The notes: a model not told the origin generated them from the sequence alone. A DNA stretch of 64,000 nucleotides from Thauera sp. JM12B12 (GCF_039614725.1 NZ_CP154859.1:2170001-2234000); one strand, 5' to 3'; shown: positions 44,500 to 53,701, numbered from the stretch's first letter. Program-made: numbers and translations.

Positions 44500-45882
44500 T
44501 CACTGGCCCATCGCACGCAGCGCGGCGGGGGTGTACATGTCGGGGGTCAGGTCGCCGGCATTGAGCACCCATGCCTTGTCGCGCTCCTGGACCAGGTTGA
44601 AGCCGACATAGGCCCCCGAGTTCAGGTCGTGGTAGAAGGCGGTGCCGGCCTGCCAGGCGTTCAGGTCGAAGGCGTAGAAGTGGTTGATGAAGGCGTGCTG
44701 CCACAGCTCGCCGCGGGTGTCGTAGTAGTCACCCACCGAGGCCTGCCAGTTGTCCTCGTCGATGAACATCACGCGCTTGCCGAAGGCGTGGCGGTAGCCC
44801 TCCTTGAGCTTGCCCTCAAGCACCCAGACCCGGCGCAGTTCGTAGCGCATGTAGTTGGGGTTGGCATGGCCCTTGGTCAGCAGGTCGGCGTACTTCACGT
44901 TCTTCGAATGGATGCGGTAGGCGTTCGCCGGGATGTACATCTCCTTCTTGCCGTGCAGCGTCCACTCGTAGCGGCTCGGGTCGCCGTTCATCAGGCGGTC
45001 CTGGTCGATGGTCATCTTGCCGCCGGTACCACCCATCGGGGAGTCGAAGCCGTAGGTCGGCAGCTGGCGCACGCGACGGGTGCCCGGGTCGTACTGCCAC
45101 GCCAGGCGCTTGGCCCGCGCGAAGTTCACCGGCTCCTGCGAGGCGGTGAAGCTGCCGCGATCACGCTCGGGCAGCAGGGTGCCGGAGATCGAGTAGGCCA
45201 TCAGCCCTTCCATCGGCTTGCCGAGCTCATCGGGCGAGGTGACCACGTTCAGGTTCTTGTTGACCTGCCGGCCCCAGGTGACGCTGCCGTCCGACGCCAC
45301 GTCGGCGATGTCGCGCACGATGTGCTCGGTGAAGGCACGGTAGGGGAAGTTCATGTTGGCGAGGACTTCCATCGGCGCCTTGGGAATCGGGAAGCCGACC
45401 GGCCCCTTGTAGCCCGTGTAGCCGAGGCCGCCATCGATCAGCTCCGCCTCGAGCGCATTTTTCTTCGCCAGCTCGCAGATCACGTCCGGGTAGCGGAAGT
45501 CACGGCGGCTCTGATAAACCGGCATGCGGAAGGTGTCGGGAAAGCGCTTGAACAGGGCCTTCTGGCCGTCGCTCAGCTTGTCGGCGTACTTTTCCATGTT
45601 CGCCGCGGTGATCTCGAACAGCGGCTTGTCTTCCGGATAGACGTCGACCGGATGCTGGCCGGAGTGGAGCGTGTACTCGACGTGCGGCGGCTTGCCCAGC
45701 CACTTGCCGGAGAAGGCGGGAATGCTGCCGTCCGCGTTCGGGCCGGCTTCGGCGCCGACGCAAGTAAGTTCCTTGCCAAGCTTGGCGGCTTCGGCCTCGG
45801 TCACCTTCGCCATTGCATTACCGGAAGCCATCGACATCGCGATCGTGGTCATGACCGGCACCCAAACACGGGTTTTAATCAT
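44500..45882 (-). CDS. DUF1329 periplasmic protein (copy 2)
   Basis: A 460-residue exported protein with a signal peptide (about 1-25). It shares many stretches with copy 1: LGKELTCVGAEAGPNADGSI, PAFSGKWLGKPPHVEY, YQSRRDFRYPDVICEL, LAWQYDPGTRRVRQLPTYGF. AGGAG sits 7 bp before the ATG. A near-perfect island operator (46012-46030) is 130 bp upstream. It heads the DUF1329-DUF1302 operon ended by the 42778 hairpin. The function is probably lipophilic-substrate handling in the periplasm, as for copy 1, but unproven. Confidence 0.9.
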   Translation of the reverse strand: MIKTRVWVPVMTTIAMSMASGNAMAKVTEAEAAKLGKELTCVGAEAGPNADGSIPAFSGKWLGKPPHVEYTLHSGQHPVDVYPEDKPLFEITAANMEKYADKLSDGQKALFKRFPDTFRMPVYQSRRDFRYPDVICELAKKNALEAELIDGGLGYTGYKGPVGFPIPKAPMEVLANMNFPYRAFTEHIVRDIADVASDGSVTWGRQVNKNLNVVTSPDELGKPMEGLMAYSISGTLLPERDRGSFTASQEPVNFARAKRLAWQYDPGTRRVRQLPTYGFDSPMGGTGGKMTIDQDRLMNGDPSRYEWTLHGKKEMYIPANAYRIHSKNVKYADLLTKGHANPNYMRYELRRVWVLEGKLKEGYRHAFGKRVMFIDEDNWQASVGDYYDTRGELWQHAFINHFYAFDLNAWQAGTAFYHDLNSGAYVGFNLVQERDKAWVLNAGDLTPDMYTPAALRAMGQ

Positions 45883-46011
45883 TTAAGTCTCCTTCCTGGT
45901 GGGCGTTTCAAATGTCCCGATTGATCCAGCGAACCGGATGCAGGTGCCGCAGCTTCTGACGCGCGCCGCTTCTGCATCCGGTTGCATTGTTTTGTTTTCG
46001 GGTCACCTGCT

Positions 46012-46030
46012 ACATCGTCCGATGGGACTA
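46012..46030 (-). promoter_or_regulatory. Shared operator motif
   Basis: CATCGTCCGATGGGACTAA, the best match to the consensus, 130 bp upstream of the DUF1329 copy 2 start. It lies in the short gap after the ligase gene that ends at 46057. Confidence 0.8.
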
Positions 46031-46056
46031 AGTCGGCGCGATGGAGCGAACTTTTT

Positions 46057-47757
46057 TCAGGCCTGCGTGGTCGCGATGAACGCGCTGCGCAGCTGCGCCT
46101 TCAGCAGCTTGCCGGCCGGGTTGCGCGGCAAGGGGTCGGTGAGCACGTGAACGACGGCCGGGACCTTGTAGGCGGCGAGGTGGGCACCCACGTGCGCACG
46201 CAGGGCCTGGGCATCCAGGCCGCAGCCCTCGCGCACCGATACCACCGCGGCGATCGCTTCGCCGGTCTCCTCGTCGGGTACCGCGAACACCGCGGCCTCG
46301 AGCACCTCGGGCTGCTGCAGCAGGCAGGACTCGACCTCGGCCGCGGCGATCTTCTCGCCGCAGCGGTTGATGACGTCCTTGATGCGATCGACGACGAACA
46401 GGAAGCCCTCGTCATCCACATAGCCGACGTCGCCGGTGCGGAACCAGCCGTCCTGCATCGCCGCGCCGGTGGCGTCCGCGTTGCGCCAGTAGCCCTTCAT
46501 GATGGTGACGCCGCGCAACCAGATCTCGCCCTGCTCGCACGCCGGCAGCGGCTGGCCCATGGCGTCGGCGATGCGTACCTCGACGATCGGCGAGGTGACG
46601 CCCGAGCTGCGCGGCTTGTAGGCGAACAGCGCACCCGAGGCGGCGGCACCCACGCCATTGGTTTCGGTGAGGCCGAAGCCAATGCCGGACAGCGAGTTCG
46701 GGCGCCGGCGCATGACCTCTTCGATCAGCCGCTGCGGCAGGCCTGCTCCGCCGAAACCCAGCCCGGCGAGGGTCCCGGTCTGCGCCGGATCGTCGAAGCC
46801 CGGCTGGGCCAGAAGCTGCATCACCATCGACGGCGCCCCGTTGAACTGGGTGATGCGCTCCTCGCGGATGACCTCGATCGCCTGCGCCGGATCCCAGCGC
46901 GTCACGAACACGAGCTGGCGGCCGTTGCGCAGCGAGTTCAGCAGCTGCGCATGCAGGCCGCTGACGTGGAACAGCGGCACCGCGGTGAGCGTGGTCGGCG
47001 GCAGGCCCTTGGCCATCAGCGCCGCGACCGCCTCGGGCGAGGTCATGCCCGACAGTGCACCGATGAAGTCGATGTTGAACAGGGCCTGGCAGACCGCGCG
47101 CTGCGAGGACAGCACGCCCTTGGCACGGCTGGTCGCACCCGAGGTGAACAGAATCAGGGCCGGGTCGTCCGGTCCGAGCGCCGGCGCGGGTGCCGGCTCT
47201 GCCGCCTGGCTCGCGAGCGCGCGATAGTCGGCAGCAGCGGCCGGCAGGTCGCCCTCGCCGACGCACAGAATGCGGCAGCCCGCCACCCGGGTATTGCCGT
47301 CGATGCGGGCCAGGCGCTCGGCGTCGCAGGCGAATACGCGCGGCTCGACGTCGTCGATCGCCGCATGCAGCTCCTCGCCGAGCCCGAAGCTGTTGAGCGG
47401 CGCCGGCACCGCGCCGATCAGCGCGGCGGCCGCGAACACCACCGCCCACTCCGGCCGGTTGCGCATCGCGATCGCGACCCGGTCGCCCGGCTGCACGCCC
47501 CAGGCGCGCAGCTGCGCGGCGATCGCGTCCGCCTCGGCGAAGAAGCGGTCGAAGCTCCAGGTCTCGCCCTGGAAGCGGATGAACGGCTTGGCGCCGTGCG
47601 CGCGTGCGCTGGAGATCAGCGCAGGCAGGTTGGGAAAGGCGTTGCGGTAGACGCGCACGGTGCGCCCGTCGACCTCGGCCTCCATCGTCTCGAAGGGCGC
47701 GCCGGGCGCGGTCAGCTGGGCTCGAACCTTGTGGGCCAGTTCGGAAAGCGGGGACAT
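46057..47757 (-). CDS. Acyl-CoA synthetase / AMP-dependent ligase
   Basis: A 566-residue adenylate-forming enzyme. The P-loop is LILFTSGATSRAKGV (a variant of YTSGTTGxPKG), with GFGLTETNGVG, WFRTGDVGYVDDEGFLFVVD and RIKDVINRCGEKIAAAEVES. The C-terminal catalytic lysine lies in PRNPAGKLLK. It activates a carboxylic acid, perhaps at a different stage from the ligase at 41018. The start at 47757 has AGGAG 7 bp upstream; an ATG at 47784 lies in the preceding gene. It follows the metallo-beta-lactamase gene by 16 bp. Confidence 0.91.
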   Translation of the reverse strand: MSPLSELAHKVRAQLTAPGAPFETMEAEVDGRTVRVYRNAFPNLPALISSARAHGAKPFIRFQGETWSFDRFFAEADAIAAQLRAWGVQPGDRVAIAMRNRPEWAVVFAAAALIGAVPAPLNSFGLGEELHAAIDDVEPRVFACDAERLARIDGNTRVAGCRILCVGEGDLPAAAADYRALASQAAEPAPAPALGPDDPALILFTSGATSRAKGVLSSQRAVCQALFNIDFIGALSGMTSPEAVAALMAKGLPPTTLTAVPLFHVSGLHAQLLNSLRNGRQLVFVTRWDPAQAIEVIREERITQFNGAPSMVMQLLAQPGFDDPAQTGTLAGLGFGGAGLPQRLIEEVMRRRPNSLSGIGFGLTETNGVGAAASGALFAYKPRSSGVTSPIVEVRIADAMGQPLPACEQGEIWLRGVTIMKGYWRNADATGAAMQDGWFRTGDVGYVDDEGFLFVVDRIKDVINRCGEKIAAAEVESCLLQQPEVLEAAVFAVPDEETGEAIAAVVSVREGCGLDAQALRAHVGAHLAAYKVPAVVHVLTDPLPRNPAGKLLKAQLRSAFIATTQA

Positions 47758-47773
47758 CGGTAACTCCTGAAGA

Positions 47774-48847
47774 TCAGTTTGCAAGGCTGAAGCGGTAAAG
47801 CCCGTCGTCGTCCAGCACGCGGCGAACCTCGCCCGCGTAGCGCAGGCAGGACAGATGGGCGATCGTCTCGCCGAGCGCCATCATGTCTTCGACGGCGCTG
47901 AGCACGCGCGGAAACAGTTTGCTCTTGGTCTCGAAGGCCGTGGCGCTGCCGTTCTCGCGCAGGTGGCCGCGCACGATGTCGAACTGCAGGACATGGTGGG
48001 CGTGAAGTTCCGCGACGCGCGGCAGCAGTCCACGGAACACCCGCTCGTGCGAGGGCAGCACGAGGGTATCGGGGGCAAGCTGGGCCAGGCGGTCGAGCGA
48101 GTCGAGCCAGAGCTTGAGCGGGTTGGCCTCGGGTTCGATGTCGGAGACCAGCACGTTGGAGGTGATGCGCGGCAGCAGCTGGTCGCCCGCGATCAGCAGG
48201 CGGTCCGAATCGCAATACAGGCAGGCATGCTCGGGCGAGTGGCCCTCGCCGATCACCACCCGCCAGTCACGACCGCCGATGTGCAGCACCTGCCCTTCGC
48301 GCAGCCGGGTGAACGCGCGCGGCTGCGGCGGCATGAAGGGATCGCGGCGCAGCTTGGCGAACATCTCCTCGACGCGCTCGCGCGGCATGCCCGCGCGCAG
48401 GTAGAACGTGAGCATGGAGTCGGGCAGCGGCTCGGGCGGCGGGCCGGCCAGCGTGCGCATGGTGAAGTACTCGCCATGCGTCATGTACAGCGGCGCATCG
48501 AAGCGCTCGGTCAGCCACGCCGACAAGCCGGCGTGGTCGTAGTGGAAGTGCGTGCAGATCAGGCCCTTGAGCGGCAGGCCGTCGAAATGCTGCTCGACGA
48601 TCGTCTCCCACAGCGCGCGCGAGGCCGGCAGATTGAGGCCGGTGTCGACGATGAACCAGCCGTCGTGATCGCGCAGCAGATAGACGTTGATGTGGTCGAG
48701 CTGCATCGGCATCGGCATGCGCGCCCACAGCACACCGGGGGCGAGCGTGACCACCTCGCCGTCGGGCCGGGGCGGATCGAACGGAAACGCGATCGGCTCG
48801 GGGGTGCCGGACGCCACTTCTGCCGGGGAATGCGCGGTGTGGACCAT
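47774..48847 (-). CDS. Metallo-beta-lactamase fold hydrolase
   Basis: A 357-residue binuclear zinc hydrolase with THFHYDHAG (HxHxDH), VDTGLN, GEGHSPEHACLY and an AGDQLLP aspartate. It resembles glyoxalase II-like hydrolases that cleave thioesters or lactones. The start at 48847 excludes an Arg-rich upstream tail. It forms a two-gene transcript with the ligase at 46057. Two operator copies (48910-48928 and 48967-48985) lie in the divergent promoter shared with the Rieske oxygenase. Confidence 0.88.
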   Translation of the reverse strand: MVHTAHSPAEVASGTPEPIAFPFDPPRPDGEVVTLAPGVLWARMPMPMQLDHINVYLLRDHDGWFIVDTGLNLPASRALWETIVEQHFDGLPLKGLICTHFHYDHAGLSAWLTERFDAPLYMTHGEYFTMRTLAGPPPEPLPDSMLTFYLRAGMPRERVEEMFAKLRRDPFMPPQPRAFTRLREGQVLHIGGRDWRVVIGEGHSPEHACLYCDSDRLLIAGDQLLPRITSNVLVSDIEPEANPLKLWLDSLDRLAQLAPDTLVLPSHERVFRGLLPRVAELHAHHVLQFDIVRGHLRENGSATAFETKSKLFPRVLSAVEDMMALGETIAHLSCLRYAGEVRRVLDDDGLYRFSLAN

Positions 48848-48909
48848 GGAGTCTCCGTCCTTGTGATTGTTGTCCGAGCCTAACCTTAGGCGGGAGCGCA
48901 GCACGCGGA

Positions 48910-48928
48910 CACGTCCAAAAGGACGATA
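48910..48928 (+). promoter_or_regulatory. Shared operator motif (oriented to the Rieske gene)
   Basis: CACGTCCAAAAGGACGATA has both palindromic half-sites GTCC and GGAC with an AAAA spacer. It is oriented as for a plus-strand gene, 166 bp upstream of the Rieske start, and also 62 bp upstream of the MBL gene. Confidence 0.68.
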
Positions 48929-48966
48929 GGCCCGTCCTCCCGCCGCCCTGCCCCGCCGACGCCGCC

Positions 48967-48985
48967 CATCGTCCAAACAGGGGAT
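48967..48985 (-). promoter_or_regulatory. Shared operator motif (oriented to the MBL gene)
   Basis: CATCGTCCAAACAGGGGAT keeps the first half-site and spacing; the second half-site is degraded. Oriented as for the minus-strand MBL gene (119 bp upstream); 109 bp from the Rieske start. Confidence 0.55.
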
Positions 48986-49094
48986 GCGCCCCCCGATGCC
49001 GCCCCCGACAATCAGCCAGGGTCGGGGTTTCAGGCCAGCATCTGGTGCCAGCCCGATGAATCGCACACTGGATCACAACGAAGAGGAGGCCCGC

Positions 49095-50201
49095 ATGGCC
49101 ACAACGAAAGACTATCGCCTTGGTGAATTCACCTTCCCTCGCGGCTGGTTCATGATCGCGGAGGCTTCCGAGCTCGACACCCACAAGCCCTTGTCGGTGC
49201 GTTTCTTCGGCCAGGACTTCGCGCTCTACCGCGGCCGCGAAACCGGCAAGGTCGTGCTGCTCGACGCCTATTGCCCGCACATGAAGACCCACCTGGCGGC
49301 GCCGAACAACACCTCCTACGTCGTCATCGACGGCGGCGGCTCCAACGTCGATGGTGACGGCATCCGCTGTCCCTACCATGGCTGGCGCTTCGGTGCCGAC
49401 GGCAAGTGCAACGACATCCCCTATCACGAGGGCCAGATTCCCGCCGCCGCGAAAGTGAAGTCGTGGCCGGTCGTCGAGAGCCTGGGTGCGGTCTGGGTGT
49501 GGTACGACCCCGAGGGCGGCGAGCCCGAGTGGGACCACCCGAGCCTGAAGGAGTGGGACGATCCGGCCTGGGTGCACTGGAAGTTCGACCACCTCGGCAT
49601 GCTCCAGCAGCATCCGCAGGAAGTCATCGACAACATCTGCGACTACGGCCACCTGAGCCCGATCCACGGCTCGACCGTGCAGCGCTACGAGAACGAGTTC
49701 AAGGCCCACCACGCCATCCAGCGCCAGTGCGGCCCGCACCGCACCCTGGTGGGCGAGAACGGCGTCAGCCCGATCCTGCACACCATCACCATCTACCACG
49801 GCCCCGGCGTGCTGATCTCCCACCTGACCGGCCTCTACGACGCCGTGCTGATGATCACTCACACGCCGGTCGAGGATGGCTCGCTCAAGGTCTGGCATGC
49901 GCTGCTGGTCAAGTCGCCGAGCAACAGCGCGGTCGCCACGCGCACCGACATGATCGCCGCCCGCCAGTTCCAGGAAGCCAGTCGCCTCGCCTTCGCGCAG
50001 GACTTCGAGGTGTGGACCAACAAGGCACCGTGCCTGAACGGTCTCTTCATCCCCAGCGATGGCCCCTTCATGAAGGCGCGCATCTGGTACAAGCAGTTCT
50101 TCAACCCGCGCGCGAAGAAGCACGAGTACCTCGAGCAGTGCGAGGGCTACTACGTCCCGAAGGGCATCCCGCCCTACTCCGAGACCCCGGTCGCCGCCTG
50201 A
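49095..50201 (+). CDS. KshA-like Rieske non-heme iron oxygenase
   Basis: A 368-residue terminal oxygenase. The Rieske centre is C60-P-H62 and C92-PY-H95; non-heme iron ligands are D183-x2-H186-x4-H191 in IDNICDYGHLSPIHG. The organisation and the VIDNxxDxxHxxxIH block match KshA (3-ketosteroid 9-alpha-hydroxylase oxygenase) and related single-component-oxygenase Rieske enzymes. The segment between the two Rieske motifs is 29 residues, against about 16 in KshA, because of a Gly-rich insertion. GAGGAGG 5 bp before ATG fixes the start. The electron donor is probably the KshB-like reductase at 22660. Monocistronic, followed by a terminator. Confidence 0.9.
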   Translation: MATTKDYRLGEFTFPRGWFMIAEASELDTHKPLSVRFFGQDFALYRGRETGKVVLLDAYCPHMKTHLAAPNNTSYVVIDGGGSNVDGDGIRCPYHGWRFGADGKCNDIPYHEGQIPAAAKVKSWPVVESLGAVWVWYDPEGGEPEWDHPSLKEWDDPAWVHWKFDHLGMLQQHPQEVIDNICDYGHLSPIHGSTVQRYENEFKAHHAIQRQCGPHRTLVGENGVSPILHTITIYHGPGVLISHLTGLYDAVLMITHTPVEDGSLKVWHALLVKSPSNSAVATRTDMIAARQFQEASRLAFAQDFEVWTNKAPCLNGLFIPSDGPFMKARIWYKQFFNPRAKKHEYLEQCEGYYVPKGIPPYSETPVAA

Positions 50202-50225
50202 GCGCGGGATCGTCATGAAGCACGC

Positions 50226-50250
50226 ACGGCCTGTCTCCCCGACAGGCCGT
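50226..50250 (+). terminator. Terminator after the Rieske gene
   Basis: ACGGCCTGTC (50226-50235) pairs exactly with GACAGGCCGT (50241-50250), loop TCCCC, followed by TTTTT. Confidence 0.92.
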
Positions 50251-50282
50251 TTTTTCATCCATCGCAGAAAAGGACGCCAGAC

Positions 50283-50576
50283 ATGGCCATTGCATCGTTC
50301 GCACCCTGGGTCGGGCTGATCGGTCTCATCGGCCTCGCCGGACTCGCCGGCATCCGGCGGCCGGTCCTCCCCGCGCGCTCCGGCGCGGCCATCCGCATGC
50401 TGGGCCTGCTCGGCCTGGCCGGGCTCGCCGGCATCTGGATCGAGGGCGCCGGCGCCATGGGCGCCTTCGGGGCGCTGGGGCTGTGGAACCATCAGTCTCC
50501 GAAGCTCGCGTTCTGGGGACGCCTGGGCTGGGCCGGTCTCGCCGGGCTGCCCTTCGCGCTCCGCGCGATCGCCTGA
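50283..50576 (+). CDS. Small glycine/leucine-repeat membrane protein, unknown function
   Basis: A 97-residue hydrophobic protein with three copies of a Gly-Leu-Ala repeat: residues 10-24 (GLIGLIGLAGLAGI), 40-51 (LGLLGLAGLAGI) and 82-89 (GWAGLAGL). At least two transmembrane segments are likely. AAAGGA precedes the ATG and a bidirectional hairpin follows, so it looks like a real, separately terminated gene. I recognise no family. Codon use matches the host genes. It lies between the Rieske oxygenase and the convergent aldehyde dehydrogenase. Confidence 0.65.
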   Translation: MAIASFAPWVGLIGLIGLAGLAGIRRPVLPARSGAAIRMLGLLGLAGLAGIWIEGAGAMGAFGALGLWNHQSPKLAFWGRLGWAGLAGLPFALRAIA

Positions 50577-50581
50577 AACGT

Positions 50582-50607
50582 CGCGGCCCCGTATGCACGG
50601 GGCCGCG
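50582..50607. terminator. Bidirectional terminator hairpin
   Basis: CGCGGCCCCGT (50582-50592) pairs exactly with ACGGGGCCGCG (50597-50607), between the convergent small membrane protein and aldehyde dehydrogenase genes. There is no long T-run on either side. Confidence 0.7.
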
Positions 50608-50612
50608 ATGCC

Positions 50613-52064
50613 TCACACCTTCAGCGTTGCCAGCAAACGCCCATAGAGCTTCTTCGAATAGGGCGGCAGCAAGCCGAGCGCCTTGCGCGGATCCCACCAT
50701 CCGCTGCGATACACCGTGCGCGGATGACAGAATTCGTTGAATCCTTCGCGCCCGTGATACACCCCCATGCCCGAGGCGCCTACGCCGCCAAAGGGCGCAT
50801 CGTGCGCGGCGACCTGCAGCATCACGTCGTTGATCGCCACGCCACCGGACAGGGTGCGCTCGAGCACCTGGCGCTCCTCCGCGCGGTCGGTGCCGAAGTA
50901 ATACAACGCGAGCGGACGCGGGCCGGCGTTGATGCGGTCGATGACCGCATCGATGTCCGCGTAGCGCTCGACCTGCAGCAAGGGGCCGAAGATCTCCTCG
51001 CGCGCAATCCGGCTGCCGACAGGCGCATCGACGACCAGATGCAGCGCCAGCTTGCGCCCGCTGGCGACCAGGCCCCCACCGCAGTCAACGATCCGCCCGC
51101 CTGCCGAGCGGACCTCGTCCAGGTAGCCGCGGATGCGGGCGAAGTGGCGCGCGTCGATGACCGAGGTCAGCGCGGCATCGCCGGCGACCGGGGGAAACAG
51201 GCGCCGATGAACCGCCTCACACGCCGCAATGAAGGGCTCGACGAGCGCGTCCGCGACGTGCACCGTGTCCGGACTGACGCAGACCTGGCCGCTGTTCATC
51301 ACCTTTGCGCTCACGATGCGCTCGGCGGCCATCGCCACATCTGCGCTCCGGCCGACGATCACCGGCGACTTGCCGCCCAACTCCAGGGTGACGGGCACCA
51401 GGTTCTCGGCCGCCGCCCGCATCACCCGGGTGCCGGTCGTCGTGCTGCCGGTAAACACCAGGTGATCGAAGGGCAAGGCACTGAATGCCCCCGCAACCGC
51501 CGCATCGCCGGTGAACACGGCGACCTCGTCCGCAGCGAACCGGTCTGCGACCGCCGCCTGCAACAGGGCCGAAGTGCGCGGCACGAACTCGGACGGCTTC
51601 AGCATCGCGCGGTTGCCGGCAGCGAGCGCAAAGGCCAGCGGCGCCAGGGTGGTGAACAGCGGCACGTTCCACGGCCCCAGGATGCCCACCACCCCCTTGG
51701 GCATGCGCTGCACCTCGACCCGGGCCCCGAACAGGTTGAACGGGACGACGCCGTCGCGCCGGTCTGGCTTCATCCAGCGCCGGACCCGCCCGCGTGCGTA
51801 CTTGACCGTGTTGAAGGTCGCCATCACGTCGCTCATCAGCGAGGTCTCGCGTGGCCGCCCGCCAAAATCCGCGTCGAGCGCAGCGCAGAAGTCGTCCGCC
51901 CGCTCGCGCAGCAGAACCATCAGCCGTGTGAGGCGATCGGTGCGCAGGGCCGCGTCGGCCAGACCCTTACGCGCCTGCGCGGCCTTCATCGCCTCCAGGC
52001 AGGCGTGCAGCGTCGCCTCGTCCGCGCTATGCAGCCGCACCATCTCATCGCTGTTCATTTTCAT
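50613..52064 (-). CDS. Aldehyde dehydrogenase (coniferyl-aldehyde dehydrogenase-like)
   Basis: A 483-residue NAD(P)-dependent aldehyde dehydrogenase. Catalytic Glu lies in LELGGKSPVIVG and Cys in NSGQVCVSPD. Other landmarks are GILGPWNVPLFTTLAPLAFA, FTGSTTTGTRVM and REEIFGPLLQVE. The C-terminus (SKKLYGRLLATLKV) fits the coniferyl/class-3-like group that lacks the long tetramer tail. The start at ATG 52064 has AGGA at 5 bp; a GTG at 52076 is possible. It follows the GMC oxidoreductase, which would generate an aldehyde from an alcohol, so the two plausibly act in sequence. Confidence 0.92.
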   Translation of the reverse strand: MKMNSDEMVRLHSADEATLHACLEAMKAAQARKGLADAALRTDRLTRLMVLLRERADDFCAALDADFGGRPRETSLMSDVMATFNTVKYARGRVRRWMKPDRRDGVVPFNLFGARVEVQRMPKGVVGILGPWNVPLFTTLAPLAFALAAGNRAMLKPSEFVPRTSALLQAAVADRFAADEVAVFTGDAAVAGAFSALPFDHLVFTGSTTTGTRVMRAAAENLVPVTLELGGKSPVIVGRSADVAMAAERIVSAKVMNSGQVCVSPDTVHVADALVEPFIAACEAVHRRLFPPVAGDAALTSVIDARHFARIRGYLDEVRSAGGRIVDCGGGLVASGRKLALHLVVDAPVGSRIAREEIFGPLLQVERYADIDAVIDRINAGPRPLALYYFGTDRAEERQVLERTLSGGVAINDVMLQVAAHDAPFGGVGASGMGVYHGREGFNEFCHPRTVYRSGWWDPRKALGLLPPYSKKLYGRLLATLKV

Positions 52065-52095
52065 CCCATTCCTCACTTCATCCGGACGGCCGACG

Positions 52096-53700
52096 TCAGC
52101 CCCGCGCGGCGCGCGCGAACTCGGCCGCGCGCTCGCCGATCACGATCGCGGTGGCATTGGTGTTGCCCGAGATCAGCCGCGGCATCACCGAGGCGTCGGC
52201 CACGCGCAAGCCCGTCACGCCGCGTACCGCCAGCGTGGTATCGACCACGGCGGCCGCGTCGCTGCCCATGCGGCAGGTGCCCACCGGATGATGTCCGGTG
52301 GTGCCGGCACGGCGGGCGTAGTCCAGCAACTGCTCGCGCGTGGTCGCGACGGTACCGGGATACACCTCGTCCGCGGTGATCGCCGCCAGTGCAGGGGCAG
52401 CGGCAATGCGCCGCGCCCACGCCATGCCGGCGAGCGTGACCTCGACGTCGTGGTCGGTGCTCAGGTAGTTCATGCGCAGGCGCGGCCGCGCCGCGGGATC
52501 GGCCGAGGCCAGGCTGACGACGCCGCGCGAGGTCGGCCGGCAGACGTTGGGCGCCAGCGTGTAGCCGGGAAAGCCATGCAGCTTCTTGTGCTCGCCGTCG
52601 AGGTCGCCCGAGAGCGGCAGCACGTGGAACTGCAGGTCGGGACGCACGAGATCCGCGCGGCTGCGCAGGAAGATGCCGACCTCCGCCGCCGGCATGGTCA
52701 TCGCGCCGCGCTTGCGCACGAGGTAGTTCAGCACTTCGAGCAGCACGCGCGCCCCGCCCAGGCGGGGGTTCATCGACGGCTGGCCGTCGCGCAGCCGCCA
52801 CATCAGCGGCACCACCAGATGGTCCTGCAGGTCTGCGCCCACCGCGGGCGCATCGACGCGCACCGGAATGCCATGGCGTGCGAGCTCCGCGCCCGGCCCG
52901 ATCCCCGACAGCATCAGGATCTGCGGCGAGCCTATGGCGCCGGCGCACAGGATCACCTCGGCGCGCGCCCCAGCCAGCCGTGCCTGCCCGCCGAGCTGGT
53001 AGCGCACGCCGGTCGCGCGCCCGCCCTCGATCACCACGCCGGCGACCAGCGCCCCCGTGTGCACCGCCAGGTTTTGGCGTGCGCGTGCCGGGCGCAGGTA
53101 GCCATGCGCCGCCGAACACCGACGCGCGTGGGCGATCGTGGCCTGGTAGGGGCCGACGCCCTCCTGGCGCGCGCCGTTGAAGTCGCGAGTGCGGGGAACG
53201 CCCGCCTGCTCGGCGGCCCGGATCATGACCTCGGCCAGCGGCGTCGGGTCGACCAGGTCGGACACCGCGATCGGACCGTCCTGGCCGTGATGCTCATCGG
53301 CGATGCCCAGGTTGCGCTCCATGCGGCGGAAGTACGGCGCCAGGTCGGCCCAGCCCCAGCCGGGCGCCCCGGCGGCGACCCAGTCGTCGTAGTCCTCGTG
53401 CTGGCCGCGAATGTAGATGAGGCCGTTGATCGCCGAGCTGCCGCCCAGCACCTTGCCACGCGGCAAGGGCACGCGGCGGCCCTCGAGACCGGGCTCGGCC
53501 TCGGTCTCGAAGGCCCAGTTGAAGGGGCTCGCCGGATCCTGCGTCTTGCCCCAGCCGGCGGGCATGTCGATCAGCAGCGTGTCGTCGCGCCCGCCAGCCT
53601 CGAGCAGCAGCACGCTGCAGCCGGGGTCTTCCGACAGGCGGGCGGCGACTGCGCAGCCGGCGCTGCCCGCGCCCACCACGATGTAGTCGAAGCTGTCCAT
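52096..53700 (-). CDS. GMC-family FAD alcohol dehydrogenase (choline dehydrogenase-like)
   Basis: A 534-residue flavoprotein oxidising alcohols. The dinucleotide fold is YIVVGAGSAGCAVAARLSED, with GMC signature 1 near GKVLGGSSAINGLIYIRG, signature 2 near GAIGSPQILMLSGIGP, and active-site His in GHHPVGTCRMG, with ISGNTNATAIVIGERAAE at the end. The start at 53700 (GAGGATTG upstream) lies 1 bp after the nitroreductase stop, so translation is likely coupled. GMC members act on choline, polyethylene glycol, terpenoid and sterol alcohols; which applies here is unknown. Confidence 0.92.
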   Translation of the reverse strand: MDSFDYIVVGAGSAGCAVAARLSEDPGCSVLLLEAGGRDDTLLIDMPAGWGKTQDPASPFNWAFETEAEPGLEGRRVPLPRGKVLGGSSAINGLIYIRGQHEDYDDWVAAGAPGWGWADLAPYFRRMERNLGIADEHHGQDGPIAVSDLVDPTPLAEVMIRAAEQAGVPRTRDFNGARQEGVGPYQATIAHARRCSAAHGYLRPARARQNLAVHTGALVAGVVIEGGRATGVRYQLGGQARLAGARAEVILCAGAIGSPQILMLSGIGPGAELARHGIPVRVDAPAVGADLQDHLVVPLMWRLRDGQPSMNPRLGGARVLLEVLNYLVRKRGAMTMPAAEVGIFLRSRADLVRPDLQFHVLPLSGDLDGEHKKLHGFPGYTLAPNVCRPTSRGVVSLASADPAARPRLRMNYLSTDHDVEVTLAGMAWARRIAAAPALAAITADEVYPGTVATTREQLLDYARRAGTTGHHPVGTCRMGSDAAAVVDTTLAVRGVTGLRVADASVMPRLISGNTNATAIVIGERAAEFARAARG

Positions 53701-53701
53701 C

